This document shows, piece after piece, positions 9,401 through 15,717 of a stretch of 64,000 nucleotides of DNA (position 1 is its first letter; each line of letters opens with the position of its first letter). The translations under genes were made by a program, and so were the position numbers. The DNA comes from Arthrobacter sp. zg-Y238 (GTDB lineage: Bacteria; Actinomycetota; Actinomycetes; Actinomycetales; Micrococcaceae): assembly GCF_024385525.1 (NCBI RefSeq), contig NZ_JANFLU010000011.1, positions 550,066 through 614,065 on the forward strand, read 5' to 3'. The notes under the pieces are model-generated. The model was not told where the DNA came from. It saw only the letters and a list, made by a program, of their open reading frames with translations, and did no database searches.

Positions 9401-10090
9401 CCGTCGGAGAAGCCGCTGGGCGAGGTGGCGCTGGAACGGTTGAAGGCCGTGGCCACGCACAACGAGCTGGGGGCCGGCATGCAGCTGGCGATGAAGGACC
9501 TGGAGATCCGCGGTGCCGGCAACCTGTTGGGCGGGGAACAGTCCGGCCACATTGCCGGCGTCGGCTTTGACCTGTACATCCGGCTGGTGGGCGAAGCCGT
9601 GGCCGATTACCGGGGCGAGGCCGAGGAGAAGGCGGCCGAAATGAAGATCGAGCTGCCGGTCAACGCCCATCTCCCGCACGACTACGTTCCGGGGGAGAGG
9701 CTGCGGCTGGAGGCCTACCGCAAGCTGGCGTCAGCGCTCACCAACGAGGCGATCGACGAAGTGCTGGCCGAACTGGTGGACCGTTACGGCGAGCCCCCGC
9801 AGGAAGTGAAGAACCTGATCGATGTTGCCCGCTTCCGGGTGGATGCACGTGCCGCCGGCCTGACCGACGTCGCGCTGCAGGGCAACTTCATCAAGTTCGC
9901 ACCGGCGGACCTGCCCGAATCGCGGACCATGCGGCTGCAGCGGATGTATCCCGGGGCGCTCGTGAAGCCGGCGCTGAACGCCGTGCTGGTACCGAAACCG
10001 AAGACCGCCCGGATCGGCGGCAGGGATCTGGTAGACGCCGAAATCCTGGCCTGGGCCAAGCAGGTGCTCGATGCCGTGTTCAAGGAGTAA
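6491..10090 (+). CDS. mfd: Transcription-repair coupling factor Mfd
   Basis: A 1199-aa ATP-dependent DNA translocase that removes RNA polymerase stalled at lesions and recruits UvrA. The N-terminal UvrB-like part is followed by the RNA polymerase-interacting CarD-like domain (LQEGDFVVHEQHGVGKF, about 520-590). The RecG-like motor has Walker A GDVGYGKTE (K688), DEEQ (783-786), SATPIPRT and QLRGRVGRGRE. The C-terminal TRCF domain closes the protein. Length and domain order are normal. AAGGAG lies 12 bp before ATG 6491. The gene diverges from the lipoprotein gene across a 278-bp spacer that should hold both promoters. Confidence 0.98.
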   Translation: MSLNGLRAALAEDPSYARVRTLSSRPPAGRSEDLQIGAPQGMRAALLAEIVDGLAAAGTGDGIPPVVLAMTATGREAEDLAAALRSYLPLAGIEEFPSWETLPHERLSPRSDTVGRRLSVLRRLAHPETAPVQIVVAPVRAVVQPLVAGLGELKPVALKVGQEQPFDSVVQALSEAAYARVDMVSHRGEFAVRGGILDVFPPTEDHPIRIDFFGDEVDSMRWFAVADQRTLTGEHITHPSELYAPPCREILITPSVMSRAAKLKDQMPAASDMLEKIAGGIAVEGMESLAPVLVDSMVPLMGELPRGSIAVVIEPEKVRARAHDLAATNEEFLAAAWATASDGGAAPLDLSAGLASDLDAASFRSLADTRTAAHANDVAWWSITSFNPDDETVLDIDTLTINAREPRGYRGDVAEMMEFIGSRVRDAWRVVVVTEGPGPASRLAELFRENDIPAALVESLDEEPRPGVIAITTASAGRGYVFDTLKTGLLTEADLLGRASTYSTRDMRKMPSKRRNAVDPLQLQEGDFVVHEQHGVGKFIELIQRATGAGTNKTVREYMVLEYASSKRGAPGDRLFVPTDQLDQITRYVGGETPVLSKMGGSDWAKTKSRARKAVKEIAGELIRLYSARMASKGHAFAADTPWQRELEEAFPYVETPDQLTTINEVKADMEREVPMDRLVSGDVGYGKTEIAVRAAFKAVQDGKQVAVLVPTTLLAQQHMETFAERFSGFPVRVDSLSRFQTAKQAKATIEDVKTGSVDVVIGTHRLLSQEVQFKDLGLVIVDEEQRFGVEHKEALKKMRTNVDVLAMSATPIPRTLEMSLTGIRETSTLATPPEERHPVLTYVGPYTDKQASAAIRRELMREGQVFFVHNRVSSIDRTAAHLRELVPEARIAVAHGQMSESKLEQIIVDFWEKRFDVLVCTTIIETGLDISNANTLIVDRADHFGLSQLHQLRGRVGRGRERAYAYFLYPSEKPLGEVALERLKAVATHNELGAGMQLAMKDLEIRGAGNLLGGEQSGHIAGVGFDLYIRLVGEAVADYRGEAEEKAAEMKIELPVNAHLPHDYVPGERLRLEAYRKLASALTNEAIDEVLAELVDRYGEPPQEVKNLIDVARFRVDARAAGLTDVALQGNFIKFAPADLPESRTMRLQRMYPGALVKPALNAVLVPKPKTARIGGRDLVDAEILAWAKQVLDAVFKE

Positions 10091-10098
10091 GTCGGAGG

Positions 10099-10236
10099 CT
10101 AGCCGGTCACCGCAATGACGAAGACCGCTGCGGCGGCCACTACGCAGGAGGTCAGTACCGAGTAACCGACGAGGACGATGCGCTGCTGCAGGGCCCGGTT
10201 CCGGCGCCACTGCCTGCGGGTCATGGTAGTAGTCAT
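10099..10236 (-). CDS. Small single-pass membrane protein (hypothetical)
   Basis: A 45-aa frame reading MTTTMTRRQWRRNRALQQR and then a hydrophobic helix (LVGYSVLTSCVVAAAAVFV) ending VTG. The basic N-terminus and single helix suggest an inner-membrane miniprotein. It is convergent with mfd, 8 bp from its stop. No strong ribosome-binding site is visible, so expression is uncertain. No family is recognised. Confidence 0.4.
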   Translation of the reverse strand: MTTTMTRRQWRRNRALQQRIVLVGYSVLTSCVVAAAAVFVIAVTG

Positions 10237-10311
10237 AAACCGAATCTAGGGACGGTACGGCACCGCGGCGAAGAGTAGGACACACCTGCTTAGCCCCGGC
10301 GACTACTCAGT

Positions 10312-10359
10312 TAAACAGTGATGCACCCCAGCCCGCGGGCTGGGGTGCATCACTGTTTA
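10312..10359. terminator. Perfect 48-bp palindrome, probable strong terminator
   Basis: Two 24-nt arms are exactly complementary with no loop: TAAACAGTGATGCACCCCAG on the left and its mirror on the right, centred on CCCGCGGG. It lies 10 bp beyond the stop of the minus-strand gene 10370-10621, and symmetry lets it act in both directions. A/T at the outer ends gives TTTA on either strand. Confidence 0.65.
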
Positions 10360-10369
10360 CGCAGGAAGA

Positions 10370-10621
10370 CTACTCGTTGTGCGAGTAACCCTTGGCCAAC
10401 TCCGTGGTGGTGTCGGAACGGCCGATGCTGAACGCAACGAGGTACATGCCGGTGGCGGCGACCAGCAGAATGGCCATCGGCCACACGTTGTCCAGGGTCA
10501 GCCAGTTCACCGCGTAGATGGCGCCGAGGAAGATGGCGAACATCACGGCAAAGATGAGGATGTTGCTGACCAGATGGCCCTCGCCTGAGTGTGAAGGCTG
10601 CTTTGACCGTGTTCCAACCAT
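10370..10621 (-). CDS. Two-helix membrane protein (hypothetical)
   Basis: An 83-aa protein with a soluble N-terminus (MVGTRSKQPSHSGEG), membrane helices at about 18-40 and 47-65, and a polar tail ending KGYSHNE. GGAG lies 9 bp before the ATG. It begins 39 bp after deoC on the same strand and ends at the perfect palindrome 10312-10359, so it is probably the second gene of a deoC transcript. No family is recognised. Confidence 0.65.
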   Translation of the reverse strand: MVGTRSKQPSHSGEGHLVSNILIFAVMFAIFLGAIYAVNWLTLDNVWPMAILLVAATGMYLVAFSIGRSDTTTELAKGYSHNE

Positions 10622-10660
10622 GAAGTTCTCCGTTTCAAAAAGTGTCAGTAGCTATGCCGG

Positions 10661-11335
10661 TCAGTAGTCCGACGTGGCTTTGCTTCCATTAACAATAGCG
10701 ATTCCGGAGCTCGCTCCGATACGCGTGGCGCCGGCGTCGATCATTGCCTGTGCATCTTCGAGCGAACGGACGCCGCCGGAAGCCTTGACTCCGAGGTTCG
10801 GGCCGACTGTGCGGCGCATCAGGGCAACGTCTTCGGCGGTGGCTCCGCCGCCGTTGAAACCGGTGGAGGTCTTCACGAAGTCGGCTCCGGCTTCGACGGA
10901 AGCCTCGCAGGCCAGGACCTTCTGCTCATCATTGAGCAGGGAGGTTTCGATGATGACCTTGAGGATGCCGCCGGCGGCGTGCACGGCGTCGGCTACAGCT
11001 GCGATGTCGCGGACCAGGGCTGCACGGTCTCCGCGCCGGGCTGCGGCGATGTCGATGACCATGTCGATCTCATCGGCGCCGTCCTGAAGCGCGCCCTGGG
11101 CTTCGAAGACCTTCACCTCGGTGGTGGTGGCTCCCAGCGGGAAGCCGATAACCGAGCAGGTGAGCACTCCGCTGCCCTTCAGGGCGTTGCGGACGGTGCC
11201 GACCCAGATCGGGTTTACGCAGACGGACTTGAACTGGTACTCAGCGGCTTCGGAGCAGACCTTGAGGATGTCGTCGCGGCTGGCCTCGGGCTTGAGGAGC
11301 GTGTGATCAATATACGAGGCAATGGGTGTAGACAT
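10661..11335 (-). CDS. deoC: Deoxyribose-phosphate aldolase DeoC
   Basis: A 224-aa class I aldolase that cleaves 2-deoxy-D-ribose 5-phosphate to glyceraldehyde 3-phosphate and acetaldehyde. Visible residues are Asp91 in EIDMVID, the Schiff-base Lys155 in FVKTSTGF, and Lys184 in VKASGGVR. Length is normal with start ATG 11335 ([16 protein letters not shown]); an in-frame extension to 11485 is not needed. There is little Shine-Dalgarno sequence, and CAAGAT 7 bp upstream of the ATG could be a -10 box of a leaderless transcript. It could work downstream of the phosphorylase and mutase at 15718-18333. Confidence 0.95.
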   Translation of the reverse strand: MSTPIASYIDHTLLKPEASRDDILKVCSEAAEYQFKSVCVNPIWVGTVRNALKGSGVLTCSVIGFPLGATTTEVKVFEAQGALQDGADEIDMVIDIAAARRGDRAALVRDIAAVADAVHAAGGILKVIIETSLLNDEQKVLACEASVEAGADFVKTSTGFNGGGATAEDVALMRRTVGPNLGVKASGGVRSLEDAQAMIDAGATRIGASSGIAIVNGSKATSDY

Positions 11336-11433
11336 GGGATCTATCTTGCCACAGGGCAGTGCGCCTCCGTGGCCGAGATCACGGAGGTGGGGGTGGGTGC
11401 GGGGCTGACCCGCCTGGCCCTGCGTCGGGAACG

Positions 11434-11481
11434 GCAAAGGCCCGGACGCCCCGCGTCGTAGCGGTTCATCCGGGCCTTTGC
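11434..11481 (-). terminator. Stem-loop downstream of the secreted-peptide gene
   Basis: A 13-bp perfect stem GCAAAGGCCCGGA / TCCGGGCCTTTGC with a 22-nt loop begins 10 bp after the minus-strand stop at 11491. No T-run follows on the minus strand, so termination would rely on the stem. Confidence 0.5.
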
Positions 11482-11490
11482 ACAAAATCT

Positions 11491-11652
11491 TTAGTCGCTC
11501 TTAGGCCAAATGCCGAAAACGGATACACCCGTTGACTGCTTGACTACGGCGTCCGAACCCGCTGCCGAGAGAGGTGCGGCCGATGCCGGCACAGCCACGC
11601 CCGCGCCGGTTATAACAGCTGCCAGCAGCACTGCTGCACCAAGCTTTTTCAT
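11491..11652 (-). CDS. Small secreted peptide precursor
   Basis: A 53-aa protein with [20 protein letters not shown] followed by VPASA, a clear Sec signal peptide with cleavage near residues 25-26. The mature part is only about 28 residues, ending in [18 protein letters not shown] stands 8 bp before ATG 11652. The gene diverges from a TPR protein across an AT-rich intergenic region, and a stem-loop follows it. The mature peptide has no Cys and no recognised family. The pairing suggests it might be a precursor of an extracellular signalling or effector peptide; this is inference from layout only. Confidence 0.7.
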   Translation of the reverse strand: MKKLGAAVLLAAVITGAGVAVPASAAPLSAAGSDAVVKQSTGVSVFGIWPKSD

Positions 11653-11882
11653 GTTAGCTCCTAATAAGAGGTGTGTGCTGAACAATTCAGACCCTTGGAG
11701 TATAGCTATATAAGTTCCGCAGAGAAGTACAAGATGTTTTGCGTATCGGGAATCCTGAGCAAAACTTGTGTCCACGTCTTCCGCAGTCAGGCATCGTAAC
11801 CTTTCCGGTGGCATGGCAGGGTACAGTCAGAATGCGGTTCGCGGTCATAACCGAACGAATACTGTGAGAAGGTGTCGAGATT
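11653..11882. promoter_or_regulatory. AT-rich divergent promoter region between peptide and TPR genes
   Basis: This 230-bp spacer is visibly richer in A/T than its surroundings. Around 11699-11712 lies TATAGCTATATAAG, which on the minus strand contains TATACT and TATAGC, both usable as -10 boxes for the peptide gene. TTGTAC at 11727-11732 (read on the minus strand) is 16 bp from TATAGC and could be its -35. The plus-strand promoter is not obvious. AGAAGG at 11867-11872 serves as ribosome-binding site for the TTG start at 11883. Confidence 0.4.
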
Positions 11883-12911
11883 TTGGATAACAATGCAGTA
11901 TTCATTCTGAATGAATACCGTGCCCAGCAAGCACAGGAGCGACGTGACTACGTTGCCGCTATCGCGCACTCGTGGACGGCCGCAGAAGCCGCATCTGAGA
12001 GTGGCGACGCGTGGGGATTCTGTCGGATGGCATTTCAAGCAGGACAGCTCCAGTTGAATTTCGGCTTCACTGAGGATGCCGTAGCCACCTGTCGGCAGTT
12101 GCTCGAGTCCGAGGCTGTGAAGGACTACCCTGAATTTGAATCCCGCACGAGGGTGCTGTTGGCGCGGATACTGCACGACGATGGACAAATGCAAGAAGCC
12201 TTGGCGGTAGCACGAGAAGCGTCTCGAAGACCGGCGAAGGAACTTTCCCTCGACGGGCGGAGACGAGTCCAGCAGGTGTTGGTCGCGTCGCTGGCAGATG
12301 AAGGCGACACCGAGGCCGCGTGGGCAGAAACAGCCCACTTGGTCGCCATGCTGGATGGAGTAACCAGTGCACGGACCATCGGGATGACGTATTGGACCGT
12401 CAGCAACGTGGCTTTTATGTCTTCACGAATTGACGAAGGCTTGAAAAACCAACGCCTAGCAGCGGAGGCCCTATCACGGCTGGATGACGTAAATCTCTGG
12501 GCGCAGTTCAATAAGGCAACCGCCCACGTACGGTTGGTGGCCGGACTGGCTGGGGGTGAAACCGCAGAGTTTCTCGAGCGTGCTGAGGTAGCCTTTGCCG
12601 TCGCGGGTGGAAGTGAAGTGGATTTATATGAAATGCGAATCACCCGAGCTTGGTTTGAGCTCATGTCCGGCAATGAAGGCGTAGCCGAAGGGCTCCTGTG
12701 CTCTCTTGCAAAAGAACTCGCTGGTCCCTACCCGTTTCTGCATGCACGGACATTACTCATTTTGGCGCAGTGCCTGGACGGCACTGGTCGCCAAGACGAG
12801 GCATCGGAATGCGCCCTGCAATGTGAACGTATTTTTAGCGAACTCGGAGCAGACGTTTATGCGTCCGAATCGCGGGAGCTCATTGACACTATTCAATTAG
12901 GGGTCTCATAA
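11883..12911 (+). CDS. TPR-repeat protein (hypothetical, possible peptide sensor)
   Basis: A 342-aa, all-helical protein with successive helix pairs typical of tetratricopeptide repeats, for example YVAAIAHSWTAAEAASESGD, FTEDAVATCRQLLESE, RVLLARILHDDGQMQEALAV and LILAQCLDGTGRQDEASECA. There is no signal peptide, membrane segment, helix-turn-helix or enzymatic motif, so it should be a cytoplasmic binding protein. The start is TTG 11883: an in-frame stop lies 18 bp upstream, and AGAAGG is correctly spaced. Codon use is less GC-rich than neighbouring genes, which may mean acquisition. It diverges from a small secreted peptide gene, a layout seen for RRNPP-type TPR receptors in Firmicutes, but no homology is claimed. 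Confidence 0.65.
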   Translation: MDNNAVFILNEYRAQQAQERRDYVAAIAHSWTAAEAASESGDAWGFCRMAFQAGQLQLNFGFTEDAVATCRQLLESEAVKDYPEFESRTRVLLARILHDDGQMQEALAVAREASRRPAKELSLDGRRRVQQVLVASLADEGDTEAAWAETAHLVAMLDGVTSARTIGMTYWTVSNVAFMSSRIDEGLKNQRLAAEALSRLDDVNLWAQFNKATAHVRLVAGLAGGETAEFLERAEVAFAVAGGSEVDLYEMRITRAWFELMSGNEGVAEGLLCSLAKELAGPYPFLHARTLLILAQCLDGTGRQDEASECALQCERIFSELGADVYASESRELIDTIQLGVS

Positions 12912-13078
12912 TCGCTAGTCACCGCAAAAGAGTTTCGGTTCCGAACGCTCGACAGATGAGCGTCGAACGGCGCACACTACAGGCAGGGCTATCGGGTCGA
13001 TGCGGTGACTCCAAAACGTCCGGTACGGTAAGGCACATCCGCTGCATCGCGATCCTGCGCGGCGACTTGGGGGAAGCT

Positions 13079-13561
13079 ATGGAACAACACACAGCGACGC
13101 ATCACACCAGCACGGTGACGCTTAGCGGCGCACCGATGCAGCAGCGAATCGCCCCGGTTTCAGGCTCCGATCCTGGGATGGAGGTCGAGTTTCCGCAGCC
13201 GATCCCGGAAGCACGGGTGGGACTCGCCCCGGACGGCGGGCACATGGTGCTTGTGCTTCCTCCCGGAGAGGTAATCACTGGCTCCATGGCGGCAGTGGCA
13301 GCAGAGAAAATAGACCGTCTTGCGGCTCCGCGACGCCTACCGCTGCTGCTGACCCTGACCGGCGTCGATTCCATTTCCCGTAGTGCGCGCGACGTCTTTA
13401 GCGCTGCCCGTTCATTGGCAGCGGTTGCCGTCATTGGGGTTTCCCCGGTGGACCGAGTGATTGCCAACTTCCTGCTTGGCGGTGAGGTTCAGCCCTGTCC
13501 CACCCGGTATTTCAGTCGTGAGAGCGACGCCCTGGAATGGTTGAAGCGGTACGCCGCGTGA
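13079..13561 (+). CDS. DUF7793/STAS-like domain protein
   Basis: A 160-aa cytoplasmic protein. The core (about 45-160) reads MVLVLPPGEVITGSMAAVAA, LPLLLTLTGVDSISRSARDV and SPVDRVIANFLLGG, ending in DALEWLKRYAA. This pattern fits the small actinobacterial DUF7793 family, which looks like a STAS-type alpha/beta fold. ATG 13079 (MEQHTATHH) follows GGGGGAAG. The frame is open further upstream to 12956 but that part lacks domain character. It overlaps the GGDEF-EAL gene, suggesting co-translation and perhaps direct regulation of that enzyme. Confidence 0.65.
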   Translation: MEQHTATHHTSTVTLSGAPMQQRIAPVSGSDPGMEVEFPQPIPEARVGLAPDGGHMVLVLPPGEVITGSMAAVAAEKIDRLAAPRRLPLLLTLTGVDSISRSARDVFSAARSLAAVAVIGVSPVDRVIANFLLGGEVQPCPTRYFSRESDALEWLKRYAA

Positions 13562-15126
13562 CCATACCGAAGAACGGTGAACGGTCAGGGGACCCACGCC
13601 TGGACCGGATCGTTGAAGGCATTGTCCGTATCGCCGCCGGAAACCTGGCGAACCGGATACCTGTCTCGCCGGCACGGGACCAGGTTGATGCCGTCAGCAC
13701 GGGCATTAACCTCCTGGCAGCGGAACTGGACGACATGTACCAGGACATGGAGCAGCGGGTTGAGTCCCGCACACTGGAACTCCGCGAAGCACACCAACAG
13801 GTGCAGCGAATGGCGCTTTCGGATCCGCTCACCGGACTGAGCAACCGGATTGACTTGATGCAGCAGGTGGAGCGGGCTCTGACGGACTGGCACGGTGGGG
13901 AATCCGCACCTGGCGTGCTGATGATTGATCTCGATGGTTTCAAGGAAATCAACGACGGCTTTGGGCACAAAGCCGGGGATCTGGTGCTGCAGGAAGTAGC
14001 GGTCCGGCTGGTCGCCTCGGTGCCGGAGGGAAGCGTTGTAGCGCGGCTCGGCGGCGACGAATTCGCCGTCCTGCTCCCTGAGGTTGCGCGGTTATCGGCA
14101 CTCGCGGCCGCGGAAGGGATCCAGGCTGCTTTGGGCGTTCGGACCGTTGTTGAGGGACTGGACGTCTGGCCCCGTGCGAGCATCGGCGTGCACCTGGCCG
14201 AAGCTGGGCAATCCGCCGAGGACCTGCTGCTCCGGGCAGACACGGCCATGTACGAGGCGAAGGAAAACGGCCCCGGCCTGGTGCGGCTATTCGAACCGGT
14301 AATGCTCTACGCCCGCCAACTGCGGCGGGAAATGGCCGCTGACCTGCGCAAGGCCGTTGAACGCAGCGAGTTTCGATTGGTCTACCAGCCCGTCGTTGAC
14401 CTGGTCAGCGGGCAAATGCAGGGTGTGGAGGTTTTCCTGCGGTGGGAACATCCCACCCAGGGACTGGTCATGCCGGACGTCTTCATTCCATTGGCGGAGG
14501 AAAGCGGGGCCATCCTAGGGATCGGCCGCTGGGTGCTGCGGTCTGCCCTGGAGCAATTGTCTGTGTGGCGTGCGGCGGGTCAGGACCAGAACGGCTTCCA
14601 TATCCGGGTGAATGTCTCCCCGTCCCAGCTGCACAGCATGGACCTTGTCGACTACGTCCGGGCGCAGCTGCGGGAAACCGGCGCCGCGCCCGAGGATCTC
14701 ACTCTGGAGATCACCGAGAGCGCCTTCGTGGGCAGCGGGGAAGTAGAGACCTATTCCTTGCGGGCATTGAAAGCCCTGGGCGTCCGCTTGGAAATTGACG
14801 ATTTCGGCACGGGCTATTCCTCCATCAGCTACCTGCGGCGCCTGCCGGTGGACACAGTCAAGGTGGACCGGGCGCTGATCGCCGAAATCAGCCGCGACGA
14901 AGGGCAGCTGCAGTTCGTGGACGCCGTCCATAGGCTTATCCAGGCCGCCGGAATGGAAGCCGTCTTCGAAGGGATAGAGACCCTGCAGCAGGCTGAACTG
15001 CTGCAGGACATGGGCTGCTGCAGCGGCCAGGGCTACTATTTCAGCCGGCCGCTCACGGCCGAGCAGGTGGGGACGCTCCTGGCCAGCGGCAGCCGCCTGC
15101 CGCTGGCCACGGCACTGCTGGCCTAA
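13537..15126 (+). CDS. Diguanylate cyclase/phosphodiesterase (HAMP-like, GGDEF, EAL)
   Basis: A 529-aa protein. A HAMP-like/coiled region (about 20-90) has no preceding membrane helix. The GGDEF domain has LSDPLTGLSNR, DLDGFKEINDGFGH and an intact GGDEF at 172-176. The EAL domain (about 265-525) has EVF at 298-300 in place of EAL, with Glu298 retained, plus NVSPSQL, LEITESAF, DDFGTGYSS, VKVDR and FEGIET. Catalytic residues for both synthesis and hydrolysis of cyclic-di-GMP therefore seem present. No RxxD inhibitory site is seen before GGDEF. The start could be ATG 13537 or GTG 13558; the latter gives a GTGA overlap with the upstream stop. Confidence 0.9.
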   Translation: MVEAVRRVTIPKNGERSGDPRLDRIVEGIVRIAAGNLANRIPVSPARDQVDAVSTGINLLAAELDDMYQDMEQRVESRTLELREAHQQVQRMALSDPLTGLSNRIDLMQQVERALTDWHGGESAPGVLMIDLDGFKEINDGFGHKAGDLVLQEVAVRLVASVPEGSVVARLGGDEFAVLLPEVARLSALAAAEGIQAALGVRTVVEGLDVWPRASIGVHLAEAGQSAEDLLLRADTAMYEAKENGPGLVRLFEPVMLYARQLRREMAADLRKAVERSEFRLVYQPVVDLVSGQMQGVEVFLRWEHPTQGLVMPDVFIPLAEESGAILGIGRWVLRSALEQLSVWRAAGQDQNGFHIRVNVSPSQLHSMDLVDYVRAQLRETGAAPEDLTLEITESAFVGSGEVETYSLRALKALGVRLEIDDFGTGYSSISYLRRLPVDTVKVDRALIAEISRDEGQLQFVDAVHRLIQAAGMEAVFEGIETLQQAELLQDMGCCSGQGYYFSRPLTAEQVGTLLASGSRLPLATALLA

Positions 15127-15141
15127 CCGAACGCAGGAAGC

Positions 15142-15699
15142 TCAGTTCCGGACCCGGTACCGCAGGAACACGACGCCGTTGGCGAACCGCTTCTCCTCCA
15201 GCAGCTCCAGATCCAGCCGCAAACCGTCCGGCAGGAACCGTTTCCCGCCGCCGACAATCACGGGGGAGAGCAGCTGCTGCAGCTCGTCAACCAGTCCCGC
15301 CTGCAGCGCCTGGCCGGCGAGGTTCGCTCCGCCCACGGACACGTCGCCGTCGGACTTCTCCACGAGTGCCCGCACGGCAGCGGGACGAAACTCCCGTTCC
15401 AGCCGCGTACGCGGCGCGGTGAGGTCGGTGAGGGTGCGGGAGAAGACCACCTTGTCCGCCGCCTGCCAGATCCGCGCGTAATCGTGGATGGCAGGCGGCT
15501 CGTCCTCAGCGGGAACGGTGTCCCAGTAAGCCATCACCTCATACAGCTGCCGGCCCAACAGGTGCGTGTGTACGTCGCGCTCCAGCCCGTTGACGAAGGA
15601 GTGGACCTCTTCATCGGGCATGCTCCAGTCAAAGGACCCGGACTCGTCCGCTATGTACCCGTCGAGCGAAGTGATGCTGGTGTAGATCAGCCGTCCCAT
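15142..15699 (-). CDS. Dihydrofolate reductase-family protein (RibD C-terminal type)
   Basis: A 185-aa NADPH-binding reductase-like protein. It opens MGRLIYTSITSLDGYIAD and contains HLLGRQLYEVM, VVFSRTL and DVSVGGANLAGQALQAGLVD, the usual order of the RibD C-terminal / DHFR-like fold. Substrate is unknown; many such proteins are stand-alone reductases. It lies 18 bp downstream of the phosphosugar mutase on the same strand and may be the last gene of that transcript. It is convergent with the GGDEF-EAL gene. Confidence 0.85.
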   Translation of the reverse strand: MGRLIYTSITSLDGYIADESGSFDWSMPDEEVHSFVNGLERDVHTHLLGRQLYEVMAYWDTVPAEDEPPAIHDYARIWQAADKVVFSRTLTDLTAPRTRLEREFRPAAVRALVEKSDGDVSVGGANLAGQALQAGLVDELQQLLSPVIVGGGKRFLPDGLRLDLELLEEKRFANGVVFLRYRVRN

Positions 15700-15717
15700 G
15701 CCGGCCTCCCGCTTAGG

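Noticed and set aside
10660..10680. Possible tRNA or small RNA gene in the short spacers around deoC.
   Set aside because: No cloverleaf or conserved tRNA arms could be traced there or elsewhere in the window.
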